Part shown: in pieces, positions 1 through 8,516 of the stretch
Numbering within the stretch: position 1 is the first letter of the stretch
Layout: each line of letters begins with the position of its first letter
Source of the DNA: Prevotella sp.
GTDB lineage: Bacteria > Bacteroidota > Bacteroidia > Bacteroidales > Bacteroidaceae
Assembly (NCBI GenBank): GCA_024697405.1
Contig: JAILFU010000028.1
Location: 1-42,536 of the forward strand
Direction: 5' to 3'
Length of the DNA: 42,536 nt
The notes under the pieces: model-generated
Database searches by the model: none
What the model saw: the letters and a program-made list of their open reading frames with translations, nothing else
Told to the model about the DNA's origin: nothing
Made by a program: the position numbers and the translations under genes

Positions 1-1
1 A

Positions 2-1657
2 GAGTGCGCACAGAACGAGATGCACGGTGGACAGGCCATTCCTGCATTCGACTTCTATCTGGCTCCTTTCGTCAGACTGAGCTATATTGAAGAACTGAAG
101 AACCTCGAAGATCTGAACGGTGAGGACTATTCATGCCTGTACGACGAGCCGCTGGTGGACTATCTGAAGCAGGATCTGGACGGACTGACGGGCATTGACC
201 GTGTACGTCAGCATGCTATCAACAAGACCGTTGGACGCGTACACCAGTCAATGGAAGCTTTCATCCATAACATGAACACCATCCACTCGCGCGGCGGTAA
301 CCAGGTGGTCTTCTCATCCATTAACTATGGTACGGACACGTCGGCTGAGGGCCGCTGCATCATGCGTGAGATCCTGCTCTCAACATACGAGGGAGTTGGT
401 GATGGCGAGACAACTATCTTCCCTATTCAGATCTGGAAGAAGAAACGCGGCGTGAACTACCTGCCCGAAGACCGCAACTTCGACCTCTACCAGCTGGCCT
501 GCAAGGTGACGGCACGGCGCTTCTTCCCCAATTTCCTCAACCTCGACGCATCGTTCAACCAGTGCGACGAGTGGCGGCCCGACGACCCCCTGCGCTACCT
601 TCATGAGGTGGCCACCATGGGCTGCCGCACCCGTGTCTTCGAAAACCGCTTCGGGCCGAAGACGTCCATCGGACGCGGCAACCTGTCGTTCTCCACCATC
701 AACATCGTGCGCCTGGCCCTGGAGTGCCGCGCTCAGGCCCAGCCGTCCGTGCGAGGCGGTTTCCCCGCCTCGTCCAGCGAGGAGAAGGAGCTGCTCATCG
801 CCCGCTTCTTCGCCCGCCTCGACCACATGCTGGAAGTCACGGCCAAGCAGCTCGACGACCGCTTCCAGTTCCAGAGGACGGCTCTCGCACGCCAGTTCCC
901 CCTGCTGATGAAGAGCCTCTGGATAGGCGGCGACAAGCTCGGCCCCGACGACACCGTGGAGAGCGTCATCAACCAGGGCACCCTGGGCATAGGCTTCATC
1001 GGACTGGCCGAGTGCCTCGTCGCACTCATCGGCAAGCACCACGGCGAGAGCCAGGAGGCGCAGGAGCTGGGCTTGCGCATCGTCACCTACATGCGCGACC
1101 GCGTGAACGACTTCTGCGAACGCTACCACCACAATTACTCCGTGCTGGCCACCCCCGCCGAGGGACTGGCAGGCCGCTTCACCAAGCGCGACCGCAAAGA
1201 CTTCGGCGTCATACCCGGCATCACCGACCGCGACTACTACACCAACTCCAACCATGTGCCCGTCTACTACAAGTGCTCCGCCCGTCACAAGGCCGAGGTG
1301 GAGGCACCCTACCACAACCTGACGCGCGGCGGACACATCTTCTACGTGGAGATTGACGGCGATGCCACCCACAACCCGCAGGTCATCATGAGCGTTGTCG
1401 ACATGATGGACCGTCTGGACATGGGCTACGGCTCGGTGAACCACAACCGCAACCGCTGCATGGACTGCGGCTACGAGAATGCCACGCCCAACCTGAAGGA
1501 GTGCCCCCGTTGCCACAGCCACAACATCGACCGCCTGCAGCGCATCACGGGATACCTCGTCGGCACCACCGACCGCTGGAACAGCGGAAAGCTGGCCGAG
1601 CTTAACGACCGCGTCACCCACATCGACGACGGCGAACAAAGCCTGTTTAATAAGTAA
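2..1657 (+). CDS. nrdD: Anaerobic (class III) ribonucleoside-triphosphate reductase, C-terminal part
   Basis: This enzyme reduces ribonucleoside triphosphates to deoxyribonucleotides without oxygen, using a glycyl radical. The frame is open to the left edge, so the gene begins outside the window; the residues before the first Met (ECAQNEMHGGQA) continue the family sequence. The C-terminus has the zinc site (CMDCGYE then CPRCHSHN) followed by RITGYLVG, which matches the glycyl-radical loop in position. The activase gene nrdG follows 208 bp downstream on the same strand, the usual pairing. The gap between them holds a long inverted repeat. The product is cytoplasmic. Identification is firm; the N-terminal ATP-cone region cannot be seen here. 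Confidence 0.95.
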   Translation, partial: ECAQNEMHGGQAIPAFDFYLAPFVRLSYIEELKNLEDLNGEDYSCLYDEPLVDYLKQDLDGLTGIDRVRQHAINKTVGRVHQSMEAFIHNMNTIHSRGGNQVVFSSINYGTDTSAEGRCIMREILLSTYEGVGDGETTIFPIQIWKKKRGVNYLPEDRNFDLYQLACKVTARRFFPNFLNLDASFNQCDEWRPDDPLRYLHEVATMGCRTRVFENRFGPKTSIGRGNLSFSTINIVRLALECRAQAQPSVRGGFPASSSEEKELLIARFFARLDHMLEVTAKQLDDRFQFQRTALARQFPLLMKSLWIGGDKLGPDDTVESVINQGTLGIGFIGLAECLVALIGKHHGESQEAQELGLRIVTYMRDRVNDFCERYHHNYSVLATPAEGLAGRFTKRDRKDFGVIPGITDRDYYTNSNHVPVYYKCSARHKAEVEAPYHNLTRGGHIFYVEIDGDATHNPQVIMSVVDMMDRLDMGYGSVNHNRNRCMDCGYENATPNLKECPRCHSHNIDRLQRITGYLVGTTDRWNSGKLAELNDRVTHIDDGEQSLFNK

Positions 1658-1681
1658 TGAAAAATAAGTGTTTTTCTCTTA

Positions 1682-1817
1682 ACAACGAATGAAGACGAAT
1701 TCCACGAATTGTACGAATGATTAAGTAGTGATAAAAAGGTTTGCGTAGCCAAATTCGTGAAATACGTAAAATGTAATGAAATTCGTATAATTCGTGGAAT
1801 TCGTCTTCATTCGTTGT
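1682..1817. repeat. 37-bp inverted repeat between nrdD and nrdG
   Basis: Arms 1682-1718 and 1781-1817 are reverse complements at 36 of 37 positions and enclose a 62-bp AT-rich loop. The arms are themselves built from ACGAATT-like words. It fills most of the 208-bp nrdD-nrdG gap. It could be a miniature palindromic repeat or a structured mRNA spacer; the sequence does not decide. Confidence 0.85.
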
Positions 1818-1865
1818 CTCCATAAAGGCTATGTATAGTTTATTCGGTGTCAATTTAAGATAGAG

Positions 1866-2396
1866 ATGATCAGCGTATTGAGTATTGTTGAGGATACGAT
1901 GGTCGACGGGCCGGGGTTCCGAACCTCCGTCTATTGTGCCGGCTGCCGCCACCAGTGCCCCGGCTGCCACAACCCGCAGTCGTGGGACTTCAGCGGCGGC
2001 CAGCCGATGACTACCGACGAGATGATGCGCGTCATAGAGGCCGACCCCTTCGCCCAGGGTGTCACCTTCAGCGGAGGCGACCCCATGTACCAGCCCGAAG
2101 GCTTCGCCGAGCTGGCACGTGCCATCCGCCAGCGCACGCCGCAGAAGGACATCTGGTGCTACACCGGATTTCTCTTCGAGCAGCTGCTCAACAACCCCCG
2201 CCAGCGCGCACTCCTGGAACTCATCGACGTCCTCGTTGATGGCCCCTTCCTACGCGACCAGCGCGACGAGACCCTCTGCTTCCGTGGCTCCCGCAACCAG
2301 CGCATCGTCGACGTACAGGCATCACTCACCAACGGCCACGTCATCACCCTCAACTACACTTCCGACATCAGTTCCTCGTATCCCCCTAAAAGATAG
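1866..2396 (+). CDS. nrdG: Anaerobic ribonucleotide reductase activating protein (radical SAM)
   Basis: NrdG uses S-adenosylmethionine and a 4Fe-4S cluster to make the glycyl radical on NrdD. Near the N-terminus (about residues 26-33) it has the CxxxCxxC motif CRHQCPGC, preceded by DGPGFRTSVYCAGC and followed by HNPQSWDF, the classic activase pattern. TFSGGDP further on is the GGE-like SAM-binding motif. The length of 176 residues is normal for the family. The ATG at 1866 is used because it begins the conserved MISVLSIVEDTMVDGPG segment. It is probably transcribed with nrdD, although the inverted repeat between them could modulate expression. Confidence 0.95.
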   Translation: MISVLSIVEDTMVDGPGFRTSVYCAGCRHQCPGCHNPQSWDFSGGQPMTTDEMMRVIEADPFAQGVTFSGGDPMYQPEGFAELARAIRQRTPQKDIWCYTGFLFEQLLNNPRQRALLELIDVLVDGPFLRDQRDETLCFRGSRNQRIVDVQASLTNGHVITLNYTSDISSSYPPKR

Positions 2397-2417
2397 TCTT
2401 CACGTAACCTGAGAGGC

Positions 2418-2458
2418 GACCGCTTCGCGGTCACACAAAAGTTCGACCGCAGGTCGAA
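2418..2458. terminator. Two small hairpins after nrdG
   Basis: GACCGC-ttc-GCGGTC (2418-2432) and TTCGACC-gca-GGTCGAA (2442-2458) are perfect short hairpins 22 bp after the nrdG stop. Neither is followed by a clear T run on the plus strand, so a terminator role is only possible. They lie just left of composite repeat A. Confidence 0.35.
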
Positions 2459-2625
2459 AAATCTTAAAAACGTTGGAGGAGTTTCGCGCGTGCGCGTATA
2501 ATAAGTGCGAAAAAAAGGTGCTACAGGCGCTATAGAAGCATCTAACAAGTTGGTTTATAAACATTTGCTGGTAGCTACAAGGCTTTTAATGGAGCTACTT
2601 TTGTAGCTATAGGCATATTTCTCTA

Positions 2626-2666
2626 CTTTGCGGTATGTAACATGCCCAATGTTACATACTGCAAAG
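2626..2666. repeat. 18-bp hairpin inside element A
   Basis: Arms 2626-2643 and 2649-2666 match at 17 of 18 positions around a 5-nt loop (CTTTGCGGTATGTAACAT against its complement). The stem is strong enough to fold in RNA or single-stranded DNA. Confidence 0.8.
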
Positions 2667-2702
2667 CGTTGGGAGAGAGAAACAGAGAAATGGCGTTCGT
2701 GA

Positions 2703-2731
2703 TTTTTCGTCCCAAGCCTTGGGACGAAAAA
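2703..2731. repeat. 14-bp perfect hairpin inside element A
   Basis: TTTTTCGTCCCAAG, one C, then its exact reverse complement. With T and A runs at both sides it could act as a terminator in either direction. It sits between two degenerate GGCGTTCGTATTTT units. Confidence 0.75.
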
Positions 2732-3066
2732 ATAGCGTTCGTATTTTTTCAAACGGCGTTCTTATTTTTCTAAACGGCGTTCGTATTTTCCCAAAAGGAG
2801 CTTCCGTTTGTGAGAAGGTTGGCTGTAGCTACTTCGGTAGCTCCATTTGAAGTCCTGTAGCTACCAGCAACAAGTTAAATGTCAGCTGGTTAAGTGGCAA
2901 AGTAGCTCCTGTAGCGCCTTTTTTCTACTTTTGGGATAATTATTAATTTCTGATATACCGAATCGGGTATGTTTTTTGCAGATACGTCAATAATGATGGC
3001 GACAATATAGCAGATGACCCTGAATGAACTTACCCTGATAATCTTCTTCGCATGGCGCATTCCCTT

Positions 3067-3126
3067 CCCCAATAAGGGAATGGGAGCGGATGCTGCCGGA
3101 GAGGACGTCGTGGGTGAACTGCTATA
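3067..3126 (+). repeat. Interspersed 60-bp block, copy 1
   Basis: CCCCAATAAGGG..GGGAGCGG-TGCTGCCGGAGA..GACGTC..AACTGCTATAT lines up with 13640-13697 (CCCCTTAAGGGG..GGAGCGGCTACCGCCGGAGAAGAAGTCC..CAACTGCTATAT). The rest of 2931-3195 holds no gene I can support; a small hairpin GCGAC-gggat-GTCGC lies at 3164-3178. Confidence 0.6.
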
Positions 3127-3195
3127 TCGTTTCACTGATTATCCCCGAAATGACGTAGTGAGCGCGACGGGATGTCGCTTAGCAGTACTTTCAAA

Positions 3196-4056
3196 TTATA
3201 GCCTGGCTATTTCCTCCTCGGAGAGGCCGGTGCTTTCAACGATGACCCTCATGGGAACCTTTCCCTTCAGGCTTCGGGCTATTCTTGTCTTTTCGTTTTG
3301 TTCTCCTTCTTTCCGCCCTTCTTCCCTTCCGTCGATGAACTTCGATTTCATCACGTCGTTCTCCACCATGCGCCGTTCCATCTCTTTGATGTAAGCTCGG
3401 CGCTCCTTCTCTGGCAGGCTATCAATGCGCAAGCGCTCTCGGGCCTCTGGCAGTCCTCTGGCAGTGAAGTCGTCGGGGATGTCGCCCGTCTTCAGGAAGC
3501 TGATCCACTGGTCTAGCGAATCCTTTGCCACTTTGTTGAAATTGTTCACCTTCAGCACATAGTATTCAGGCATCAAGTCGGCAGGAACCTCTCCACCATA
3601 CAGCTCTCGCTGTCTGGCGGAGAGCTTGAGTGGCTCACCGTCGTGCATGCCAACGAACTCTGTACGGCCGTGATAGATATAGTCGCTGCCTTGTCCAAGG
3701 TCGAAATAGACGATATTGATGGAGAAGACCTTTTGAACAATCTCGTAGTCGTCGCCCAGCTCCATGTGCTCAGTGATGACTTTTGAGGTGCCGTAGAGCA
3801 TGCGTTGGAAATAGCTGTATGCCCGCTCGTTCTGCACCTCGATGATAATCTTACGGCCATTACCGTCTTCGCACATGATGTCTACTCGGTTGTACTTGTC
3901 GTGGGAATCCTCCTGATTGCCCTCGCTTTCAAGGAACTTGTGAATCTTGATGTCCTGCTCCAGCAGAAGGGACAGGAAGCCCTCCAGCACAACGTGGTTT
4001 ACTTTGTTGCGCAGCAGGCGTTTCAGTGCCCAGTCGAATCTGATGTACTTGCTCAT
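3196..4056 (-). CDS. Rpn-family PD-(D/E)XK nuclease / recombination-promoting nuclease
   Basis: The 286-residue product matches the Rpn/'PD-(D/E)XK nuclease family transposase' group common in Bacteroidales. It begins MSKYIRFDWALKRLLRNK and carries the nuclease core VDIMCED followed by IIIEVQNE (Asp, then Glu-x-Gln). The highly charged C-terminus (GREEGRKEGEQ) is also typical. Rpn homologues cleave DNA and promote RecA-independent recombination; that role is known for E. coli RpnA-type proteins and inferred here. An ATG 42 bp upstream (4098) is in frame, but the promoter at 4076-4107 places the transcript start after it, so 4056 is preferred. The 3' end faces nrdG across repeat element A. Confidence 0.85.
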   Translation of the reverse strand: MSKYIRFDWALKRLLRNKVNHVVLEGFLSLLLEQDIKIHKFLESEGNQEDSHDKYNRVDIMCEDGNGRKIIIEVQNERAYSYFQRMLYGTSKVITEHMELGDDYEIVQKVFSINIVYFDLGQGSDYIYHGRTEFVGMHDGEPLKLSARQRELYGGEVPADLMPEYYVLKVNNFNKVAKDSLDQWISFLKTGDIPDDFTARGLPEARERLRIDSLPEKERRAYIKEMERRMVENDVMKSKFIDGREEGRKEGEQNEKTRIARSLKGKVPMRVIVESTGLSEEEIARL

Positions 4057-4075
4057 AGCGTTGGTTTCTAAGGCG

Positions 4076-4107
4076 CAAAGATAATCATTTTTCTTCAATC
4101 AGCAAAA
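4076..4107 (-). promoter_or_regulatory. Promoter of the Rpn nuclease gene
   Basis: On the minus strand TTTTG (4103-4107) is followed after 19 nt by TATCTTTG (4076-4083), matching the Bacteroidota -33/-7 consensus. It lies 20 bp upstream of the ATG at 4056 and rules out the longer start. Confidence 0.7.
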
Positions 4108-4163
4108 CATTTGTCCTGTTTTCTGCCTCTTTTACACAACAGAGAATAAAAGTTGTGAAAAAA

Positions 4164-4195
4164 TTTGGTGATGGCGCAAAAAAGCAGTACCTTTG
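4164..4195 (+). promoter_or_regulatory. Promoter of tRNA-Gln
   Basis: TTTG at 4164-4167, a 20-bp spacer and TACCTTTG at 4188-4195. The flanks (ATTTGGTG, then TACCTTTGCA-CCGCAAAA) are nearly the same as in the rRNA promoter at 41841-41872. Confidence 0.8.
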
Positions 4196-4244
4196 CAGCC
4201 GCAAAAGGCGAATAGCAGTCTTCCCCCCTGTTTTTCGCTGTTTT

Positions 4245-4315
4245 TGGACGATGGTGTAATGGTAACACTACAGGTTTTGGTTCTGTCATTCCCGGTTCGA
4301 ATCCGAGTCGTCCAA
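4245..4315 (+). tRNA. tRNA-Gln (anticodon UUG)
   Basis: The acceptor arms TGGACGA and TCGTCCA pair perfectly over 7 bp. The anticodon stem ACAGG/TCTGT encloses the loop TTTTGGT, giving anticodon TTG at 4277-4279. The D-arm region is GTGTAATGGTAACAC. The T-arm CCCGG-TTCGAAT-CCGAG has one C-A mismatch. The initial U is usual for tRNA-Gln. The CCA end is not encoded. Confidence 0.9.
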
Positions 4316-4320
4316 CTACC

Positions 4321-4352
4321 AATTACTAATTATTGATTACTAATTACTAATT
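4321..4352 (+). repeat. ATTACTAATT-type direct repeats
   Basis: AATTACTAAT is repeated with slight variation between the tRNA and the S41 protease gene. A similar stretch (AATTACAAATTACTAATTA) precedes asd at 6149-6167. The meaning is unknown; these may be scars of a common intergenic repeat. Confidence 0.4.
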
Positions 4353-4373
4353 TGGGTTTATCTGCTGGAAATA

Positions 4374-6086
4374 ATGAGACTGACTGGAAATGCAAAAGAG
4401 AAGAGGCGACGGCTGTATGAGCTGGCATTGGCTGCCATCATGCTGTGGGTGACGGGTGTGCCTGCCACAGCCCAAACCGCGAAGAACCACAACCTGGAGG
4501 TGGCGAAGAACCTGGAAATCCTGAACACGCTCTACAGTCAGCTGGACTTGTTCTATGTGGACTCGCTCAACCCCGGGCAGACCATGACGGCCGCCATCAG
4601 GGGCATGCTTCGCTCGCTCGACCCCTATACGGAGTATTTCCCGGAGTCGGAGACGAAGCAGCTGGAGATGATGCTCACGGGCAAGTATGCCGGCATCGGC
4701 GCCTTAGTGAAATATCACATGCAGCTGAAGCGTGTCGTCGTGGACGAGCCATACGAGGGCATGCCTGCCGCCGAGGCCGGCGTGAGGAAGGGCGACATCA
4801 TCCTGAGCATCGACGACTCGCTGATGACCGACAAGCCCGTGAACTATGTCAGCAGCCATCTGCGGGGCGACCCCGGCACCTCTTTCGTGCTGAAGGTGCT
4901 GCGGCCCAGCCTGGGTAAGGAGCTGAAATTCAAGATCACCCGCCGCAACATCAAGCTGCCCGACCTGCCCTATTATGGCATGCTGCCCGACAGCATCGGC
5001 TACATCAACCTACAGCAGTTCACCGAGGACTGCTCGAAAGAGGTGCGCCGCGCATTCATCGACCTGAAGAAGCAGGGTGCCAAGGGGCTGGTGTTCGACC
5101 TGCGCGGCAACGGCGGCGGCAGCGAGATGGAGGCGGTGAACATTGTCAACATCTGGGTGCCGCAGGGACAGACGGTGGTGGAGAACCGGGGAAAGGTGCA
5201 GCAGGCCAACCGTGTCTACAAGACGTATCTGGAACCCGTCGATACCGTGATGCCCCTGGTGGTGCTGGTCAATGGAGAGACGGCCTCGGCCAGCGAGATT
5301 ACCAGCGGAGCCTTGCAGGACATGGACCGCGCCGTGGTGCTGGGCACACGGACTTACGGCAAGGGCCTGGTGCAGGTGCCGCTCGACCTGCCCTACCACG
5401 CCAACGTGAAAATCACCACGTCGAAATACTATATCCCTTCGGGGCGCTGCATACAGGCCATCAACTATAACCGTGAGAAGGGCGCTGCCTATACTGAGCG
5501 CATCCCCGACTCGCTGACCCATGTGTTCTATACCCGTGCAGGGCGTGAGGTGCGCGACGGCGGAGGCATCAAGCCCGACGTGGAGCTGAAGAACGACACC
5601 ATGCCCAACATTGCCTACTATCTCTCGGTGGGAGGAATGGACTCCACGGAGGTGATGTTCGACTATATCGTGGACTACCTGGACCACCATCCCACCATTG
5701 CCCCTGCCCGCGAATTCCACCTCTCCGACCAGGATTGGCAGGAGTTTCGCCAGCGCGTCATCGACAGTGGCTTCACCTACGACGACATGAGCCGCAAGCA
5801 GTTCGACGAGCTGGTGAAGACGGCCAAGTTCGAGGGCTTCTACGAGCAGTCGCAAGACCTCTTCGACGCGCTCTCCGAGCGGCTGAAACACAATCTGGGC
5901 ACAGAGCTGGACAAGCATCGCGACGTCATCCAGCAGATGCTGGAGCTGGACATCATCGCGGCCTACTACTACCAGCAAGGCTCCCTGGAGGCCGGCCTGG
6001 CCTACGACAAGCAGGTGATGGAGGCGGCCCGTCTGCTGAGCCAGCCGGAGGAATACTGGAAGATACTCCAGAAGAGTGAGAAATGA
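4374..6086 (+). CDS. S41 family C-terminal processing protease (CtpA/Prc type)
   Basis: This is a periplasmic serine protease of 570 residues that would cut or mature envelope proteins. An N-terminal hydrophobic segment after a basic stretch (about residues 15-34, ending PATAQ) looks like a signal peptide. A PDZ domain covers about residues 108-190 (AAEAGVRKGDIILSID). The catalytic Ser-Lys dyad is Ser305 (GETASASE) and Lys330 (TYGKGLVQ), with the expected 25-residue spacing; LVFDLRGNGGG lies before it. A C-terminal helical extension of about 150 residues follows the protease domain. It begins 58 bp after tRNA-Gln. The physiological substrate is unknown. Confidence 0.93.
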   Translation: MRLTGNAKEKRRRLYELALAAIMLWVTGVPATAQTAKNHNLEVAKNLEILNTLYSQLDLFYVDSLNPGQTMTAAIRGMLRSLDPYTEYFPESETKQLEMMLTGKYAGIGALVKYHMQLKRVVVDEPYEGMPAAEAGVRKGDIILSIDDSLMTDKPVNYVSSHLRGDPGTSFVLKVLRPSLGKELKFKITRRNIKLPDLPYYGMLPDSIGYINLQQFTEDCSKEVRRAFIDLKKQGAKGLVFDLRGNGGGSEMEAVNIVNIWVPQGQTVVENRGKVQQANRVYKTYLEPVDTVMPLVVLVNGETASASEITSGALQDMDRAVVLGTRTYGKGLVQVPLDLPYHANVKITTSKYYIPSGRCIQAINYNREKGAAYTERIPDSLTHVFYTRAGREVRDGGGIKPDVELKNDTMPNIAYYLSVGGMDSTEVMFDYIVDYLDHHPTIAPAREFHLSDQDWQEFRQRVIDSGFTYDDMSRKQFDELVKTAKFEGFYEQSQDLFDALSERLKHNLGTELDKHRDVIQQMLELDIIAAYYYQQGSLEAGLAYDKQVMEAARLLSQPEEYWKILQKSEK

Positions 6087-6172
6087 GCGGCCGGCACCTC
6101 TGTACCATAGGGTGCGCCCCACTGCCGCATGGCAATCACGCACGACCAATTACAAATTACTAATTATATCTG

Positions 6173-7195
6173 ATGAAAGTAGCAATTGTAGGCGCCAGCG
6201 GCGCCGTAGGCCAGGAGTTCCTGCGCCTGCTTGATGAGAGAAACTTCCCGATGGACGAGCTGGTGCTGTTCGGCTCGGAGCGTTCGGCAGGGCGTAAGTA
6301 CACTTTCCGTGGCAAGGAGATAGAGGTGAAGCTGTTGCAGCATAACGATGACTTCCGCGACATCGACATCGCCTTCACCAGCGCAGGAGCCGGCACGAGC
6401 AAGGAGTTTGCCGAAGACATCACGAAGTACGGCTGTGTGATGATCGACAATTCGTCGGCATTCCGCATGGATGAAGATGTGCCCCTGGTGGTGCCCGAGT
6501 GCAACGCCGAGGATGCCCACCAGCGTCCGCGCGGCATCATTGCCAACCCCAACTGCACGACGATTATGATGGTGGTCGTGCTACAGCCCCTGGAGCAGCT
6601 CAGCCATATACGCCGCATCCATGTGGCATCCTATCAGAGCGCCTCGGGCGCCGGTGCCGCCGCCATGCAGGAGCTGCAGCAGCAGTACAAGGAGATTGTG
6701 GAGACTGGCGAGGTGAAGACCATCAAGAAGTTCCCCCACCAGCTGGCTTACAATGTGATTCCGCAGATTGACGTCTTCCAGCCCAACGGCTACACGAAGG
6801 AGGAGATGAAGATGTTCAACGAGACGCGCAAGATTATGCACACCGACGCCCGCTGCTCGGCCATGTGCGTGCGCGTCAGCTCGCTGCGCTCCCACTCAGA
6901 GAGTGTGTGGATTGAGACAGAGCGTCCCCTCAGCGTGGAGGAGGCCCAGCAGGCCATTGCCGCCGCTCCCGGCTGCACGCTGGTTGACGACCCGTCGACG
7001 CTTACCTATCCCATGCCGCTCGACACGGCTGGCAAGGACGATGTCTTCGTGGGCCGTGTGCGTAAGGATCTGTCCGACGATAACGGACTTACCTTCTGGC
7101 TTTCTGGCGACCAGATCCGCAAGGGTGCTGCCCTGAATGCCGTCCAGATAGGAGAGTATCTGGTGCAAACGAAAGACTTGCCATGTTTCGCATGA
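6173..7195 (+). CDS. asd: Aspartate-semialdehyde dehydrogenase
   Basis: Asd reduces aspartyl-4-phosphate to aspartate semialdehyde with NADPH, the branch point to lysine/diaminopimelate, threonine and methionine. The protein begins [16 protein letters not shown] (NADP-binding GxSGxVG). The catalytic cysteine is Cys128 in ANPNCTT, and [11 protein letters not shown] is the family substrate loop. The length of 340 residues is normal. The last codons overlap the start of the papain-like gene downstream (ATG at 7183 or 7192, the latter giving ATGA), so the two are likely translationally coupled. Confidence 0.96.
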   Translation: MKVAIVGASGAVGQEFLRLLDERNFPMDELVLFGSERSAGRKYTFRGKEIEVKLLQHNDDFRDIDIAFTSAGAGTSKEFAEDITKYGCVMIDNSSAFRMDEDVPLVVPECNAEDAHQRPRGIIANPNCTTIMMVVVLQPLEQLSHIRRIHVASYQSASGAGAAAMQELQQQYKEIVETGEVKTIKKFPHQLAYNVIPQIDVFQPNGYTKEEMKMFNETRKIMHTDARCSAMCVRVSSLRSHSESVWIETERPLSVEEAQQAIAAAPGCTLVDDPSTLTYPMPLDTAGKDDVFVGRVRKDLSDDNGLTFWLSGDQIRKGAALNAVQIGEYLVQTKDLPCFA

Positions 7196-8052
7196 AGGCA
7201 TGCAAAGGCGCAGGGACACTAAGCCTTCCCTTAGTGTCCCTGCGCCTTTGTGTTCTTACTTTTACGGGGCTGTTGTTCCTCCTGTTGCTTGGCGGCTGTG
7301 CGAAAGCCCCGAAGCACTATACTCACAAGGTGCTTAACCCCATGACACCCGTCAAGAATCAGGGAAAGACCCAGCTCTGCTGGGCCTACGCCATGCTTGC
7401 CGCCATCGAGACGGAGCACATCGGAAGGGGTGACTCGGTGAATTTGTCGCCGGCCTATATCGGCCGGATGCTCGACAAAGAGCCTGAAGCGCCAGAGAAA
7501 AGGCGTGGCATGGGAAAGGCGCTGCTCAACCTGATGGCGAAATACGGCATGGTGGACTATGATGCCATGCCTGGCATGGACGACACTATTCCCCGCAAGG
7601 TCATTGCCCGTGGCAGGGAATATACGCCGAAAGAGTTCGCCCTGTCTCTTTGCGACTCCGATGAGTATATTGCCCTGACAAGTACGCCAGACAAGCCCTA
7701 TGGCGAGGAAGTAGACATTGACTTTCCCGACAACTGGATGCACGACCGCTTCCTCAATGTTCCCATGGACACGCTGCTGCGGAAGACCGTACGTGCCGTG
7801 CGCAGCCATCGTGGCGTGTGCTGGGAGAGCAGCGGACATGCGATGGCCATCGTCGGACTGGCACGTGACGACGACGGGCATCCCTTCTTTGTGATGAAAA
7901 ACTCATGGGGCACCCACCAACCCCATCAGGGGCTGGTGTATATGTCGTTCGGTTCTTTCAGGGAGAAAACGCTGGCCGTGGAGATGCCGAGGACAGTGTT
8001 CTTCAGCGGCTCCACAGCGGAAGCAGCAGCCCCTTCAGAGCAGCTCCAGTAG
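7183..8052 (+). CDS. Papain-like (C1 family) cysteine peptidase, lipoprotein
   Basis: The protein has the order of C1 peptidase catalytic residues: Cys66 (TQLCWAYA, preceded by VKNQG), His219 ([10 protein letters not shown]) and Asn240 (MKNSWGT). A hydrophobic stretch ends in the lipobox LLGGC at about residue 40, so it is probably an envelope lipoprotein. The start is uncertain: ATG 7183 overlaps asd by 13 nt, ATG 7192 by 4 nt. The codons just after the start form a perfect 21-bp RNA hairpin (7203-7250), so part of the signal region may derive from an inserted repeat. The 3' end overlaps the convergent Sel1 gene by 18 bp. Substrate and role are unknown; bleomycin-hydrolase-like C1B membership is possible. 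Confidence 0.85.
   Translation: MFRMKACKGAGTLSLPLVSLRLCVLTFTGLLFLLLLGGCAKAPKHYTHKVLNPMTPVKNQGKTQLCWAYAMLAAIETEHIGRGDSVNLSPAYIGRMLDKEPEAPEKRRGMGKALLNLMAKYGMVDYDAMPGMDDTIPRKVIARGREYTPKEFALSLCDSDEYIALTSTPDKPYGEEVDIDFPDNWMHDRFLNVPMDTLLRKTVRAVRSHRGVCWESSGHAMAIVGLARDDDGHPFFVMKNSWGTHQPHQGLVYMSFGSFREKTLAVEMPRTVFFSGSTAEAAAPSEQLQ
7203..7250. repeat. Perfect 21-bp hairpin at the start of the cysteine peptidase gene
   Basis: Arms 7203-7223 and 7230-7250 are exact reverse complements around the 6-nt loop CCTTCC. The right arm ends TGCGCCTTTG. The stem begins 8 bp after the asd stop and lies inside the signal-peptide region of the next gene. Confidence 0.9.
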
Positions 8053-8493
8053 CCGCTTGTCGGTCTTGTCGCCCTCGGCAGCGCCGTCCTTGATTTCCTG
8101 CAGCATCTCGGCTCCGTGCTTCTTGCCGCCTACGGCCCGCTTCACCCACATCTTGGCTTTCTTCTCATCGGGAGCGACGCCCTTGCCCTTGATGTAGGCA
8201 CGGGCCATCTGGTACTCGGCCTTGTAGTAGCCCTGGTCGGCCGACTTCTGATACCACTTGAAGGCTTCGGCATTGTTTTCCTCCACGCCGCGTCCCTTGT
8301 CGTAGCAGCGCCCCACGCGGTACTGCGCCTTCTTGTGTCCCTTCTGGGCGGCAGGCTTCAGCTTGGCCAGCGCGGCCACATAGTCCTTTGCGTCATACAG
8401 TGCCTTCCCCTCCGTGTAGAGGTCATCGGCGTTTTGTGCGCCCGCAGTCATGCTGACCAGCAGTGCAAACATCAGGAAAAACTGTCTCATCAT
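8035..8493 (-). CDS. Secreted Sel1/TPR-like repeat protein
   Basis: The product of 152 residues starts with a signal peptide ([20 protein letters not shown]). It then has Sel1-like repeats: [34 protein letters not shown] and [29 protein letters not shown]. Such repeats form alpha-solenoids that bind proteins; the partner is unknown. ATG 8493 and ATG 8490 are both possible starts. It is transcribed divergently from der from a shared palindromic promoter region. The short C-terminal tail overlaps the convergent peptidase gene. Confidence 0.88.
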   Translation of the reverse strand: MMRQFFLMFALLVSMTAGAQNADDLYTEGKALYDAKDYVAALAKLKPAAQKGHKKAQYRVGRCYDKGRGVEENNAEAFKWYQKSADQGYYKAEYQMARAYIKGKGVAPDEKKAKMWVKRAVGGKKHGAEMLQEIKDGAAEGDKTDKRLLELL

Positions 8494-8516
8494 TGCATTG
8501 GTTTGTTATCAGGCGA

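Larger units (their letters stand above)
2484..2930. repeat. Composite palindromic repeat element A
   Basis: This is one of three related elements in the window. Its left side has a CGCG-rich end, then AAAAAAAGGTGCTACAGGCG, ATCTAAC and paired GTAGCTAC/GGAGCTAC boxes (2571-2614). The centre (about 2691-2797) has degenerate tandem units of GGCGTTCGTATTTT. The right side mirrors the left: TGTAGCTAC..GGTAGCTCC..CTGTAGCTAC (2830-2873), then GGCAAAGTAGC-TCCTGTAGCGCC and a T run. It occupies the gap between the convergent 3' ends of nrdG and the Rpn nuclease gene. No gene was recognised inside it. Confidence 0.75.

Noticed and set aside
380..1639. Long frame on the minus strand opposite nrdD (and similar ones opposite xylanase, obgE, TonB receptor, nnrE/nnrD and fkp)
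   Set aside because: These are shadows of GC-rich genes: low-complexity Val/His/Gly/Ala-rich text with no family motif, while the opposite strand holds a clear conserved protein.
3014..3394. Plus-strand frame of 126 codons overlapping the Rpn gene end
   Set aside because: Its second half is antisense to the Rpn gene, its first half lies in repeat blocks, and no motif is seen.
4095..4322. Minus-strand frame across tRNA-Gln
   Set aside because: It covers a tRNA and its promoter; no protein family is visible.
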